Shown here in pieces: positions 32,335 to 42,809 of a DNA stretch of 64,000 bases. Within the stretch, counting starts at the first letter, position 1. Every line of letters begins with the position of its first letter. The stretch lies in contig NC_051092.1 in NCBI RefSeq assembly GCF_901709675.1, positions 17,351,628 to 17,415,627 on the forward strand. The letters run 5' to 3'. The stretch is from Syngnathus acus (Eukaryota; Chordata; Actinopteri; Syngnathiformes; Syngnathidae). Position numbers and translations under genes: made by a program. Below the pieces are notes generated by a model. The model was not told the origin of the DNA and did not search any database. It saw only the letters and a list, made by a program, of their open reading frames with translations.

Positions 32335-32488
32335 CTTATAGTAGCTGACCTTAGTGTCTTTTTTTTTAGTTTGTCTTTTAAAAGCAACGTGCGTCGACTG
32401 AGCAGTGTACTCGCTGCGTACACTTTTACTTCGACTTCTTCGTCTTGTTTTTTTTACGGTGGCACACAATTTATGCACGTGTCTGCCC
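32335..32488 (-). CDS. Candidate exon 1 (or first visible exon) of the same host gene
   Basis: Up to 154 nt, with acceptor TTCGTTCTAAACGCTAG and a strong donor TATAAG/GTGAGTC. The open phase encodes a very basic stretch including KKTRRRSRSKSV and KRQTKKKDTKVSYYK, and ends at a whole codon, matching exon 2. No Met start is certain: an in-frame ATG at about 32515 lies in repeat-array DNA, so this may be an internal exon. The basic composition suggests a nuclear or nucleic-acid-binding protein; the family is not recognised. Confidence 0.5.
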
Positions 32489-32588
32489 CTAGCGTTTAGA
32501 ACGAAGCAATACAACATTGCAATCCCATCCAATTACAGCTGCATGGTTTAGGGTTCAATATTTCATATTTGATGGATTTTGGCATCTC

Positions 32589-33437
32589 TCCACAGACACC
32601 TTCAAGTTCCTGGGAACCACAATCTCTCGGGACCTGAAATGGACCGGCCACATAGACTCTGTCCGGAAGAAGGCCCAGCAGAGGCTGTACTTCCTGAGAC
32701 AGCTCAAGAAGTTCAACCTGCTGCGGGAGCTGCTGAAGACCTTCTACACTGCCATCATCCAGTCTGTCCTCTGCACCTCCATCACTGTCTGGTTTGGATC
32801 GGCCTCCAAACAAGACAAGCACAGATTGCAACGGACAATCAGGACTGCAGAAAAGATAATTGGAATCAACCTCCCATCTATCCAAGACTTGTACCTGTCC
32901 AGGACCAGGAAACGTGCAAGTAACATCTCTACAGACCCTTCTCACCCAGGTTGCAGTCCGTTTGAACTACTCCCCTCCGGACGGCGTTATAGAGCTCTGT
33001 ACGCCAAAACCAGCAGACACAGAGACAGCTTCTTCCCCCAGGCTGTTGCTTTGATGAACTCACACCACTCTTAGAGTCTCAGAGTCATTGCTGTGCAATA
33101 ACATCCTGCTCTCCACACCTTTTTTCAATTGTCTACACTGTTTGTACTATGTGTCCTCTCTGCATCCATCCATCTCTGCAGCCTGGTCATCCTGGAAGAG
33201 GGACCCGCCCATCTGTGGTCTCTTCTCAAGGTTTCTCATTTCCCCTAGTTGGAGTTTTGAGTTTTTCCTTGCCCTCCTGGGAGTTTAAGATCAGGGGATG
33301 TTTGAGAATATTTGTCATTTTTCACATGTCCTGAGTGTTGTTAGTCACCTAAATGTTGAACAGAGGCTGTGATGTGCCGAAGTCAAATTCCTTGCACGCT
33401 CAAACATGGCGAATAAAAACTCTTGAATCTTGAATCT
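32589..33437 (+). mobile_element. 3' part of a CR1/L2/Rex-like LINE in the array
   Basis: 5'-truncated LINE ending in CTCTTGAATCTTGAATCT. It carries the last 160 codons of the RT protein to a stop at 33074, then about 360 bp of 3' UTR. The protein is nearly identical to the minus copy at 45099-46305. It is inserted in a unit of the surrounding tandem array. Confidence 0.9.
32590..33074 (+). pseudogene. LINE RT C-terminal region
   Basis: Reads STDTFKFLGTTISRDLKWTG, QQRLYFLRQLKKFN, VWFGSASKQDKHRLQRTIR and LLPSGRRYRALYAKTSRHRD to the stop at 33074. These are thumb and C-terminal motifs; endonuclease and catalytic palm are absent because of 5' truncation. Confidence 0.9.
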
Positions 33438-33717
33438 ATGGAATAACCTAATATATATCATGTTACAGAAATAACCACACTTCACAGGGATGTTTAAAAC
33501 AAAGCAATACAACTTATGTACATTATTTATACAACTTATAGCTGGTTTAGGGTTTAATATTTCATATTTGATGGTGGGGACAAGCGGTATAGAAAATGGA
33601 TGGATGGATTTAATTTTGGTCTCAGGTTACAGAAATAACCACACTTCACACGGATCAATGGTTGTTTAAAACAAAGCAATACAACTTCTGTAGATTATTT
33701 ATACAATTTACAGCTGG

Positions 33718-33812
33718 TTCAGGGTGTCCCCTGCCTACTGCCCAATGACTGCTGTGATAGGCTCCAGCCCGCCTGCGACCCCCGTGGGGACTGAGCGGTA
33801 CAGAAAATGGAT
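33718..33812 (+). repeat. Teleost retroposon tail with (ATGG)n
   Basis: GGGTGTCCCCTGCCTACTGC, GATAGGCTCCAGCCCGCC and a run of ATGGATGG match a very common fish SINE/LINE tail. A shorter piece of the same motif is at 33574-33606 in the preceding array unit. Confidence 0.75.
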
Positions 33813-34652
33813 GGATGGATTTTAGGTTATTCCATAGCCCCAATGACACTTTACATGGATCAATGGTTGTTTAAAACATGATTGTTTTGGGTTTAATATG
33901 ATCATATTCGATGGATTTAATTTTGTCATCTATTTTAGGTTATTCCATTGACCTAAAATCAGGTCACAGAAATAACTACACTTCACATGGATCAATGGTT
34001 GTTTAATACAAAGCAACACAACTTCTGTACATTATGTATACAACTTACAGAATGGTTTTGGGTTTAATATTTCATATTTGATGATTTATTTAAATCGTCT
34101 ATTTTAGGTTATTCTATAGACCTAGAATAGACGTCTAAATTAGGTTATGTGTAGACCTAAAATAGACGTCTAAATTAGGTCTACACATAGACCTTATATA
34201 GACGTCGATAAGGTTACAGAAATAACCACATTTCATCCAGATCAATGGTCGTTTAAAACAAAGCAATGCAACCTATGTTCATTATTTATACAACCTACAG
34301 CTGGTTTATGGTTTAATATTTCATATTTAATGGATTTAAATTTGTCATCTATTTTAGGTCTATATATCGACCTAATTTAGATGTCTATTTTAGGTCTATA
34401 AAATTCCCTAAAATAGACATCTATATCAGGTTACAGAAATAACCAATTCACATGTACGGATCAATATGCTTGTTAAACACAAATCCAGACAACTTCTGTA
34501 CATTATTTATACAACTTACAGCTGGTTCAGACTTTAAAATTTCGAAATATGATCATATTTGATGTTTTTAATTTAGACGTCTATTTTAGGTCTATACCGA
34601 GACCAATTTTAGATGTCTAAATTAGGTCTATACATAGACCAGATGTCTAATA

Positions 34653-36879
34653 CAGTGTTTCCCAACCGCTGTGCCGCGGCACACAAGTGTGCCGTGACGA
34701 ATCATCAGGTGTGCCGCCCAGTTTCGTCTAATTGGTTCAAAGTGAGAAGCATGTAGTGATAGACAGGGCAATTAAATGCTCTTCCAATAGAGGGCAGTGT
34801 ATCAGCGCGATATGTCTACTCTAGGAGTAGGAAGTTCATAGTTATCCTCGAGTGAGACAGTGCAGGTAATAGCAATGGATAAATATTTGAAAAGAAAAAG
34901 TACTCAATCTGACCTGGGTCCTGAAGAAAATTCTGACCCAGATGAAGGCCCTAGCATGAGCACTGGTCAGAAGAACGCAAAAAAGGTGAGCTTAAGACAA
35001 TACAATGAAGGCTATCTTGCTTTTGGATTTACTTTTACCGGAGAAAAAAGTGCGGCAACTCCGCTATGCCCGATGTGCGGGGAAAAGTTGTCCAACAGTG
35101 CCATGGTTCCCAGTAAACTCAAACGCCATTTAGAGACAAAACACCCGTCACTACAAAACAAGAGTATGGACTATTTTGTTCAACTGCGTGAACGGACTGG
35201 GAAACAGGCAGAGCTACTGAGGAAAACCACCAAGACGGGTGAGAAAGCTCTTAGAGCTAGTTACCAAGTTGCTGAACTCATCACCAAATCAAAACAGGCA
35301 CACACCGTAGGAGAGACGTTAATAATGCCCGCCTGCAAAATTATCTTGAAAGAGATGCTCGGCCCTGGCGCTGTTAAAGAAATAGCCCAAGTCCCTCTAT
35401 CAAATAATACAATTTCCAGACGTATTCAAGACATGTCTGCAGACATTGAGAAGACAGTTTTGGAAAAGTTGCACATTAGTGGGAAATTCGCTTTGCAAAT
35501 TGATGAATCTACGGATATCAGTGGACACGCGCAGCTTCTGGCAAATGTGCGCTTTGTAGACGGAGACACCATCAGAGAAAACTTTCTGTTTTGCAAGGAA
35601 TTGCCAGGAAGAACAACAGGAGAAGAAATGTTTCGAGTTGTATCAGAGTACATTGAACAAGGAGGACTAAAGTGGCAAGACTGCGTAAGTGTTTGCACCG
35701 ATGGAGCAGCTGCCATGCTCGGGCGCACCAAAGGATTTGTAAACAGAGTGAAAGAGCAAAATCCAAACGTCATCGCGACGCATTGTTTTCTGCACCGGGA
35801 AGCACTTGTTGCCAAAACATTACCAGCAGACCTAGCTCCTGTAATGGAAGATGTTTTGCGCATGATAAACTTTGTGAAGACGAGACCAGTAAAAAGCCGC
35901 ATGTTTACATCATTGTGTGAGGAAATGGGGCAGGAGCATAAAGTGTTATTGCTCCACACGGAGGTCCGGTGGCTTTCCCGTGGCAAAGTTTTAAGTCATG
36001 TTTATGAGCTGAGGGAGGAACTCAAAGTGCTTTTGACAAATGAGAAGCATGATGACGCTAACTTGCTCTCAAATGATGAGTGGTGTGCAAGACTGGCATA
36101 TCTGGCAGATACATTTAAACATCTGAATGACTTGAACACGCGAATGCAAGGTCGAAACGAAAACCTGCTCACAAGTACAGATAAAATACAGGGGTTTCGT
36201 TCAAAGGTGCTGCTCTGGGAACAACACGTGGAAAGTGCCAACCTAGAAATGTTCCCAAACACCCAGAAATGGCAGTGTCAACAGAGCTGCACTGTGTGAG
36301 ACAATAGGTAAACATCTGCAAAGTTTGGAGCAGAAGTTGTCATGTTATTTCCCTTCACTTTCCACTGATTGCCTTGACTGGGTGAGGAACCCATATAGCT
36401 CAACTGCAGTTGGAAGGGACATAACTTTGCAGGAGCAGGAAGAAATAACTGAACTGAGACAAGATCGTGGTCTTAAGCTGCGCTTTTCGGATGTACCTTT
36501 GGACAGTTTTTGGCTGACTGCTGCCAAGGAGTTCCCTATTCTGGGAAACAAAGCAATTTCAGCTCTTCTCCCTTTCTCCACAACCTATCTATGTGAGCTG
36601 GGCTTTTCAAGCATGACTACTTTAAAGACTAAGAAAAGAGCGAGACTCAGAGCTGTTGAGGAAGATCTTCGTGTTTGTCTTTCTTCAATTCCTGCAAGAA
36701 TATCAGCGTTGTGTTCAACCAAACAGGGCCAAATTTCACACTGAGTAAGTGAATTGACAATAAATGTTCATTATATTTCATTATATATACGTTTTGTGAC
36801 ATTTTTGTTTGGTGGTGTGCCGTGTGATTTTTGTAACATAAAATATGTGCCATTGCTCAAAAAAGGTTGGGAAACACTG
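34653..36879 (+). mobile_element. Nearly intact ZBED-type hAT transposon
   Basis: Termini CAGTGTTTCCCAACCGCTG and GGTTGGGAAACACTG, with the exact 8-bp duplication GTCTAATA (34645-34652; 36880-36887). It holds a transposase gene broken by one frameshift only. It is inserted in the AGACGTCT array. Confidence 0.96.
34860..36744 (+). pseudogene. ZBED-like hAT transposase with a single frameshift
   Basis: Cut-and-paste transposase of the hAT superfamily, the group that gave rise to vertebrate ZBED5/SCAND3-like genes. A BED finger is at about residues 66-98 ([20 protein letters not shown] then RHLETKHP). The catalytic region has [15 protein letters not shown] and [14 protein letters not shown], followed by [10 protein letters not shown]. 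The frame closes at 36299, but the next frame continues without a gap from about 36255 through [14 protein letters not shown] to the C-terminal dimerisation motif ([20 protein letters not shown]) and a stop at 36744. Start at 34860 or at the Met at 34875. Confidence 0.93.
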
Positions 36880-36887
36880 GTCTAATA

Positions 36888-37007
36888 GATGTCTATGGCT
36901 GACAGGAAAGTGGAGCTCTTGCAGCTCTAGTGATAGTTCAAAGTTTTACATGGTGCGCAAATTATTTTTGTGTGAATTTGTATTTATTTCTTGTTATTTG
37001 TACATAG
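36888..37007. other. Short flank between two hAT elements
   Basis: It begins with the last AGATGTCTATGG of the array and ends with the 8-bp duplication GTACATAG of the next hAT. No gene seen. Confidence 0.5.
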
Positions 37008-37111
37008 CAGTGACGTGCGGTGAGGTTCATGCCTGGGGAGGCACTGACATCACACCCCGGTAAAATTTGTCCGGCACCTAACCATGTCACAAAAAAGGTT
37101 GGGGAACGCTG

Positions 37112-37844
37112 CTCTAGTGTGGCTTATTCGTTATTTAATCTGAACTCTTTTAAATGAAATCTCATATCAGCAGTCTTCACACATAAAACACTTAATAAAG
37201 CACATGAAATCAAAAACTTGTTTTCGATCATGCGTACCACTCCGTTCCGAAGTCCCGTTGTCCGAATCAAACCTTTTAACTCCGGAGTTGGTTTTCCTTT
37301 ACTGATGACCTCCAGGTTCGACCGGAAGTCCATCGTTGAAAATCGAAATCGAAAATACGTAATCCTCCATTGTAAAACGAAATGTAAAAACGGAAAAAAA
37401 CTAAAACAAAAACAAAAAACGAATGTAAAACTAAACAAATGGACGACTGCTCCTCAGTTGTTCACTGTAAATTTGAACTGGAGATCTCTTATTCTACAGC
37501 TAGGCGCATGAGCCTCCGTAAGATCTCTTTTCAAAGCCGTTTTGTTAATCTAAAGAAACACGACGTTACAGACAGATGACAAAAAACACAAGCTTAACTA
37601 CGGAAATTAATTAATATAGCCACAGTGTTTGAACACTTAAACAGCGACATAAAGACAGAGAGCAGTTCAGTCTAACTGCAACTGCATAGCCTGTCAACAT
37701 CCGCAGCCGTGTGATTACGCAATCCTCAGAGGAGGCGAGACAGGACGTTGGCTCTTCCGAGCGAATCGTCTTCGGTTTTAAAATAACTATTAAAAATTCA
37801 TCGATTATGGTTCAAAATGATACAAATTTATTGGAATTAAAAGG
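37112..37844. other. Interior of the stretched hAT, left side
   Basis: No transposase recognised. It contains AAAACGGAAAAAAACTAAAA and other A-rich patches. ERV insertion at 37845 ends it. Confidence 0.5.
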
Positions 37845-39584
37845 TGTAGTGAAATTTGGATTCTATGCGTCTTTGTATGTTGCCTTTAGGTGATAAACTA
37901 GCAGCAGTGAGACTACTATAAGCTATTTTTGCGGTACAGAGAAGCTCTAGTTTCAGTAATGTGTCGGTACTTAGAATATGGAAGGGCCATTCGTCCGTGA
38001 TCAGGAAGACCCTTGTCCATGCCCTTTTAGGGGCATCGGAAGTACCGTAATTTTCGGACTATAAGTCGCACCGGAGTATAAGTCGCACCAGCCATAAAAT
38101 GCCCAAAAAAGTGAAAAAAAACATATATAAGTCGCTCCGGAGTATAAGTTGCATTTTGGGGGGCAATTTATTCGACAAAATCCAACACCAAGAACAGTCA
38201 TGAACGAGCAACAACAGGCTAAACGATAGGTATGCTAACGTGACATAAACACAAACTAAGAGCTGAGAACGGCCCTGACGTAAAATTCAGAGTTATTAAA
38301 AAAACTATTACATAAATAACACGTTAATAAAACCATCTGTGTCACTCCAATTCATTAAATCCATCAATCGTCCTTTGTCAACAATGCGTGCGCGCCGCTG
38401 ACGGCTCTTGCACTTCAAAATATTCCACAGGCCCATATAACGATATATAAATTATATATCAAATAACTATTATATAAGCAATAATGTTATCAAACCATCT
38501 GTGCACTCTAAATCATTAAATCCATCGATCGAATTCCTCGTCCTTTGTCAACAACGGCGCGCGTGCGTGCGCCCTGACGTCAGCGTCGTCGTTATTCCAC
38601 AGATCTACTACATAACTATATTGTAGCGTTAACAAAGTTCAAGGAAAGACGTGGGTTTGGTAAACGGCTCTTTATTTAACAAAACAAACTTCCAGGCGTG
38701 TGGCGGCGTGGACTTCCAGCCACGGAAGTGAGCTCCATAGAATAGGACCGGGCGTGCGTAAAAGCCATGACCGAGCCCCATCCACCGTCCCCGGACAGCC
38801 ACCCGGCCGAGCGCCGGCCCTCGACTTCCATCCACAGAGGTGAAAGACAGCTCGGTAGAGTAGGACCGGGCGTGCGTAAAAGCATTGACCGGGCGTGCGT
38901 AAAAGCATTGTCCGAGCCCCATCCACCGTCCCTGGACAGCCACCCGGCCGAGCGCCGGCCCCCGACTTCAATCCACGGAAGTGAAAGAGAGCTCCGTCGA
39001 GTCAATCTTTGTCCTTTATGTAAACAACGCCGCGTCGCGCTGCTGACGTCGCGCTGCTGACGTCGCGCTGCTGACCGCGACGTCGCGCTGCTGACGTCAC
39101 TTGAAATTCAAATTACAGTAATCCCTTGCTACATTGCGGTTCGTTTATCGCGGTTTCACTTTTTTTTTTTTTTTTTTTTTGGAAAATCTTTGAAAAAAAA
39201 CACATATAAGTCGCTCCTGAGTATAAGTCGCCCCCCCACCCAAACTATGAAAAAAACCGCGACTTATAGTCCGAAAATTACGGTAACCAGTAGAGTGAGA
39301 CTCGAACCGCAGCTGTTGTCTTCCGAGGTACAAATGATGTGGGGACACAAGAAGAACAGAGAGAACAGGGAGGGAGAGAGAGAAGAGAAGGAAAAAGGGG
39401 GGGCTGCTAACATCTTTGCTTTTGGGGCCACTCGAACTTTTGGAGAGACATCACTCTGACATCGGTTGAATAAAATCTTTTCCCAATCAGCCGTGTGTCA
39501 CTGGACTGCTTCCTTCTCTGGGCCAGCCATCGTCCACCGAGTGTTTTTTGGAGACCAGCAAAGCAACAAAGACCATTCACCACA
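37845..39584 (+). mobile_element. 5' LTR of the plus-strand ERV (split by a pogo element)
   Basis: TGTAGTGAAA...TTCACCACA. Without the insert at 38045-39283 (plus one TA) it is 499 bp, the same length as the 3' LTR at 57833-58331. I count about 8 differences between them. It carries AATAAA at 39469-39474 (poly(A) signal). The left flank is AAAGG against AAAGA on the right, a 4-of-5 match for a target duplication. Confidence 0.93.
38045..39283. mobile_element. Pogo-like non-autonomous element, copy 2
   Basis: CCGTAATTTTCGGACTATAA at the left and TTATAGTCCGAAAATTACGG at the right, TA on each side (38043-38044; 39284-39285). The 3' LTR at 58031-58032 shows the empty TA site, so both boundaries are certain. 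The interior has the same GC-rich units as copy 1 (38690-39000), and a TGACGTCGCGCTGC repeat at 39040-39097. Confidence 0.97.
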
Positions 39585-39588
39585 TTTT

Positions 39589-39604
39589 TGGCGTCACGAA
39601 CAGG
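39589..39604 (+). other. Putative primer-binding site of the plus-strand ERV
   Basis: Four T residues after the LTR end, the sequence TGGCGTCACGAACAGG begins. TGG plus this position is typical of a retroviral primer site. I cannot match it confidently to one tRNA. Confidence 0.6.
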
Positions 39605-39757
39605 ATTCGTGTTCTCCAGGGGAACTCCCGTCCGCTCTCTGCGCGAGCATCCAGCGGCCGGCCGGCGAGCTGTAATTGAGGATTCGTGTTCTCCAGGGGA
39701 ACTCCCGTCCGCTCTCTGCGCGAGCATCCAGCGGCCGGCCGGCGAGCTGTAATTGAG
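39604..39757 (+). repeat. Exact tandem duplication, 2 x 77 bp
   Basis: Both units run from GATTCGTGTTCTCCAGGGGA to GGCGAGCTGTAATTGAG (39604-39680, 39681-39757) with no difference seen. The second unit ends directly at GTGAGATG, a good splice-donor sequence (39758), probably the major donor for subgenomic RNA. Confidence 0.95.
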
Positions 39758-40582
39758 GTGAGATGCTTTGCTCACAGTTGCATGCTCGTTTTGTTCCCCA
39801 AGGAGGACAGTCAGACGAATCTGATGTGGCTGTGGCTGTTCCAGGGGGAAGTTGTCTCTCCTATTCAAAAGTCGTCATAATGCGACTTTAAAGGGGGAGT
39901 GGCCCCTAAATAAAAACGGCAAAAGTAAAGTAAAATAAAAACAGGAAAAAATAAATAAAAAACAACAAATAAAAAGGGAACAGTAACATAAAACTTAATG
40001 GGGAATGTGTACAGATGAGTGAGTGACATGTCTGGTGAGAATGATGAATGAGAAATGCCCCAAGGAGGAGGCAGACGGGACATGATGTCTGGGACATCGC
40101 TATTGGCCGTCACAAGAGAAAAATAGCAGAAAGTCCCATAAAACGTGGACTTTAGTTTGGCGACAGATCCGATGGAGGATAGAAATTTTAGCTGTGTGAT
40201 TGAGGCGAAAACACAGATACGATTGAACACTGATTCCTAAAAATTCCTGGGACAAGCCGGGACACTGCAAGCGCCAAGTGCGACTGTCGAGATGTTCGGC
40301 GGCCGTGTTAGTCTCCGTCAAGGTCGAACGAAAAAGAGAGGCTTGCGCTGACCGCGTTTGGCAAATAGGAAAAGTGCGCAGCCTTGGCATCCGTAACTGT
40401 GAGAATGAATGTGGAAAGATATCCGGCTAGACCTTCTAAAAGGTGGCGAAGAGAAGGAAGCGCGCGAGCCACGTCGTTTGGGCACTGATCGGATTTGAAG
40501 TGTTTGTGGGTTATAATGCTCCTCGATTTAAACGCTGGTGCAAGAGCCCCTTAGGTAAACTCTTTGGGCTGACGGGCTCGAA
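39758..40582 (+). other. Leader of the plus-strand ERV
   Basis: Includes the donor-like GTGAGATG, AAAGGGGGAGTGGCCCC and an A-rich stretch. No gag frame is recognised on this strand. Confidence 0.45.
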
Positions 40583-40689
40583 TATTCAAGATTCAAGAGT
40601 TTTTATTCGCCATGTTTGAGCGTGCCAAACAAGGAATTTGACTTCGGTAAAACACACCCTCTGTTCAACATTTAGGTGACTAACAACAC
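40583..40689 (-). mobile_element. Short 3' tail of a CR1/L2/Rex-like LINE
   Basis: On the minus strand it ends AATAAAAACTCTTGAATCTT, the same tail as at 33340-33437. Strongly 5'-truncated, about 100 bp. It closes off the integrase reading frame, whose last residues are LINE sequence. Confidence 0.85.
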
Positions 40690-41905
40690 TGTGAGGATGA
40701 AAGATCAGGCGGCAGTAAATTTGCATTTGACACCTCTGTCAGTCTGAGCGTTCTGATCATGTAATCTGCCAAAGACTGTTCTTCATCTGCCTTTTGTAAA
40801 TCTGCATGGAACACAGGTAGTCTATATGGCCTCCCGTGGATGATTTCAAAAGGTGTTAGCCCTTCTGAAGTGGGAGTGATTCTCATATAGAGCTTCACTA
40901 AGTCTAGGCACTCTGGCCAAGATCTGCCTGTTGTTTCCATGCATTTTTTCAACCTGCTTTTGATAGTATAGTTTGCTCGTTCAACCAGGCCAGCGCTGGA
41001 CGGGTGGTAGCCGCAGTGGTTTTTTAACGTTACCCCAAGGTGTACAGCCATGTTCTGTACAACTTGGTTCACAAAGTGTGGACCATTGTCACTGTAACTG
41101 GTTTGGGGGATGCCATGAGTCGGTATGATGGCTTTGCAAATGGCTTTTGCCACTGTTAAGGCATCCGCACGTTTAGACGGAACTATTTCCACCCATTTGG
41201 AAAATGCATCAATCATCACTAGGCAGTATTTGTGAGGTCCACTTTGTGTGAGCTCAATAAAATCCATGTGCATGATTTGAAATGGGTAAGACGGTTTTGG
41301 AAATGAGCCTCTCTTAGGTCTCATGTTTCCTTGTGGATTATGTTTCACACAAACGGGACATGCTTTACAAAAAATTTCTAAGTAAACATCCAAACCAAAG
41401 GTAGTGAATTGTTGATGTATGATGGACCTCATCCCCCCTGTCGACACATGGCAAGGCCCATGCGTCGCAATTGCCGCTGCTTCAAAAAGCGACTCAGGTA
41501 AAACAGGTTTGTCACCGACGCGGAGGATATTATCTGTGTCCGCTATTGCTCCTTTTGTCGTCCACATTCGCTTTTCCACCATTGGAGCATTGCCCTGCAT
41601 ATCTGTCAGTATAGTCTTATCTATGAGTTGCGTGTCCTCTGAATCTATTAAAAAAAATTCATGGCCATGTTTCCCTGCTGCCGCTGCTTTAGCAATTCTG
41701 TCCGCTAATCTGTTTCCATTCGAGGCTTCGTCTGTGCCTGTGGTGTGAGCAGCACATTTACACACAGCCAGTTTAGCAGGTAAATGAATGGCCTGCAACA
41801 AGTCTTTCAACAGCAGCCTGCGCTGACCTGTTGTATGGAAGCTTCTCTGCTTCAACAATCTGGTTTGGCAATTTCACAATTGCATATCCACCGTGATTGT
41901 TCCTT
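40690..41905 (-). pseudogene. ERV pol fragment: RNase H end and integrase
   Basis: Minus strand. The upstream end (41905-41760) has RNase H-like residues (GGYAIVKLPNQIVEAEKLP in one frame; the main frame from 41858 continues with AVCKCAAHT). Integrase follows: an N-terminal zinc-binding part with His and the CKACPVC pair, then catalytic HMDFIEL, SDNGPHF and SAGLVERANYTIK, a DDE pattern. No RT or env is attached. Its strand is opposite to the LTRs at 37845 and 57833, so it derives from a different provirus inserted here or from an inversion. The frame is open for 392 codons. Confidence 0.9.
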
Positions 41906-42806
41906 TTATGTATTTATTTCTTCCTTAGCATTTAACGTACTCAAAATCACTCTTTCTTCAAAGTTGCCCCACCAATTTTCGATAGAAGTGTCCAACAACG
42001 CCAACCATTCAACCTGTATCTTCCCTTCATTCAGGCAATCAGTCATCAATGCTCATTTGCATCTCACACGCAGTCTCCAAGAAGGAGACTTCCTATCACA
42101 TCGGTCCCAATTCATCCAAGCTCACCACACAACATTCACATAGCGTTTTCATCTCAAGGTTCTTGATAGAACACTCCACCAATCCAGATAAAACTCAACA
42201 CGCAAAAAAAAAAAAAAAAAAAAACTGCTGGCAAATCGATCAGGAGTTTTCCTTCGTTTTTAAATTTGAAGAACCCAGTCTCTCAGATTCAGCTCGCATA
42301 TAGAAGTTTGTATAATCTTATAACACAACCAGTCAATTATTTCTATTAGATGTGAATGTCTTAAATTCACAATTTTGATTCTTCCAATTCCTGAAAGTAT
42401 GTTCTGTCGTTTCTTACTTAACATGCACTAGTGTGGATCAGTTTCTGCTCGCAAACAGATTTCTCTCTTTTCCTCTCATTTTTATCTTCCAAAAGCGTTT
42501 CTGTTCTGCGGTGCAAATTGGATAGACCACAGTCTAGCAAATTTCTGTGCACTAAAAGTTCAGCCAATTTTCATCATTTTAACACACATGCACAGCCCTC
42601 GCGCGCGTAAGGTAGATCCCAGCACCAATGATTCGTCACAGGCTGGCCATTTCCTGTGGTCGATCATGAGCTGGTCCCTCCCACGCACATGAGGACAGCA
42701 CATTCTAAGTTTTATTTATCTTCTAGAAGCCAGTTGCATTCATTTACCACTTGATTTGCAAATTTTAACTTTAGTGTACATACACAATTTGATCTCTGGT
42801 CATTTG
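41906..42806. other. Unassigned stretch
   Basis: AT-rich with an A20 run at about 42206-42225. No frames of note. It may be interior of either ERV. Confidence 0.35.
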
Positions 42807-42809
42807 TCA

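Larger units (their letters stand above)
32500..34644. repeat. Tandem array with AGACGTCT palindromes
   Basis: Five or more diverged units of roughly 160-250 bp. Each has TTACAGAAATAACCACACTT, GGATCAATGGTTGTTTAAA, ACAAAGCAATACAACTT and GGTTTAATATTTCATATTTG. Unit starts are near 33463, 33624, 33960, 34211 and 34431, with a partial unit at 32500-32588. From 34100 the units also carry TAGACGTCTA and TTTAGGTCTAT. A LINE fragment (32589-33437) and a hAT transposon (34653-36879) interrupt it. Confidence 0.85.

Noticed and set aside
32323-32532. 69-codon minus frame taken as a complete small protein
   Set aside because: Its last residues run past a strong splice donor and its Met lies in array DNA; better read as an exon.
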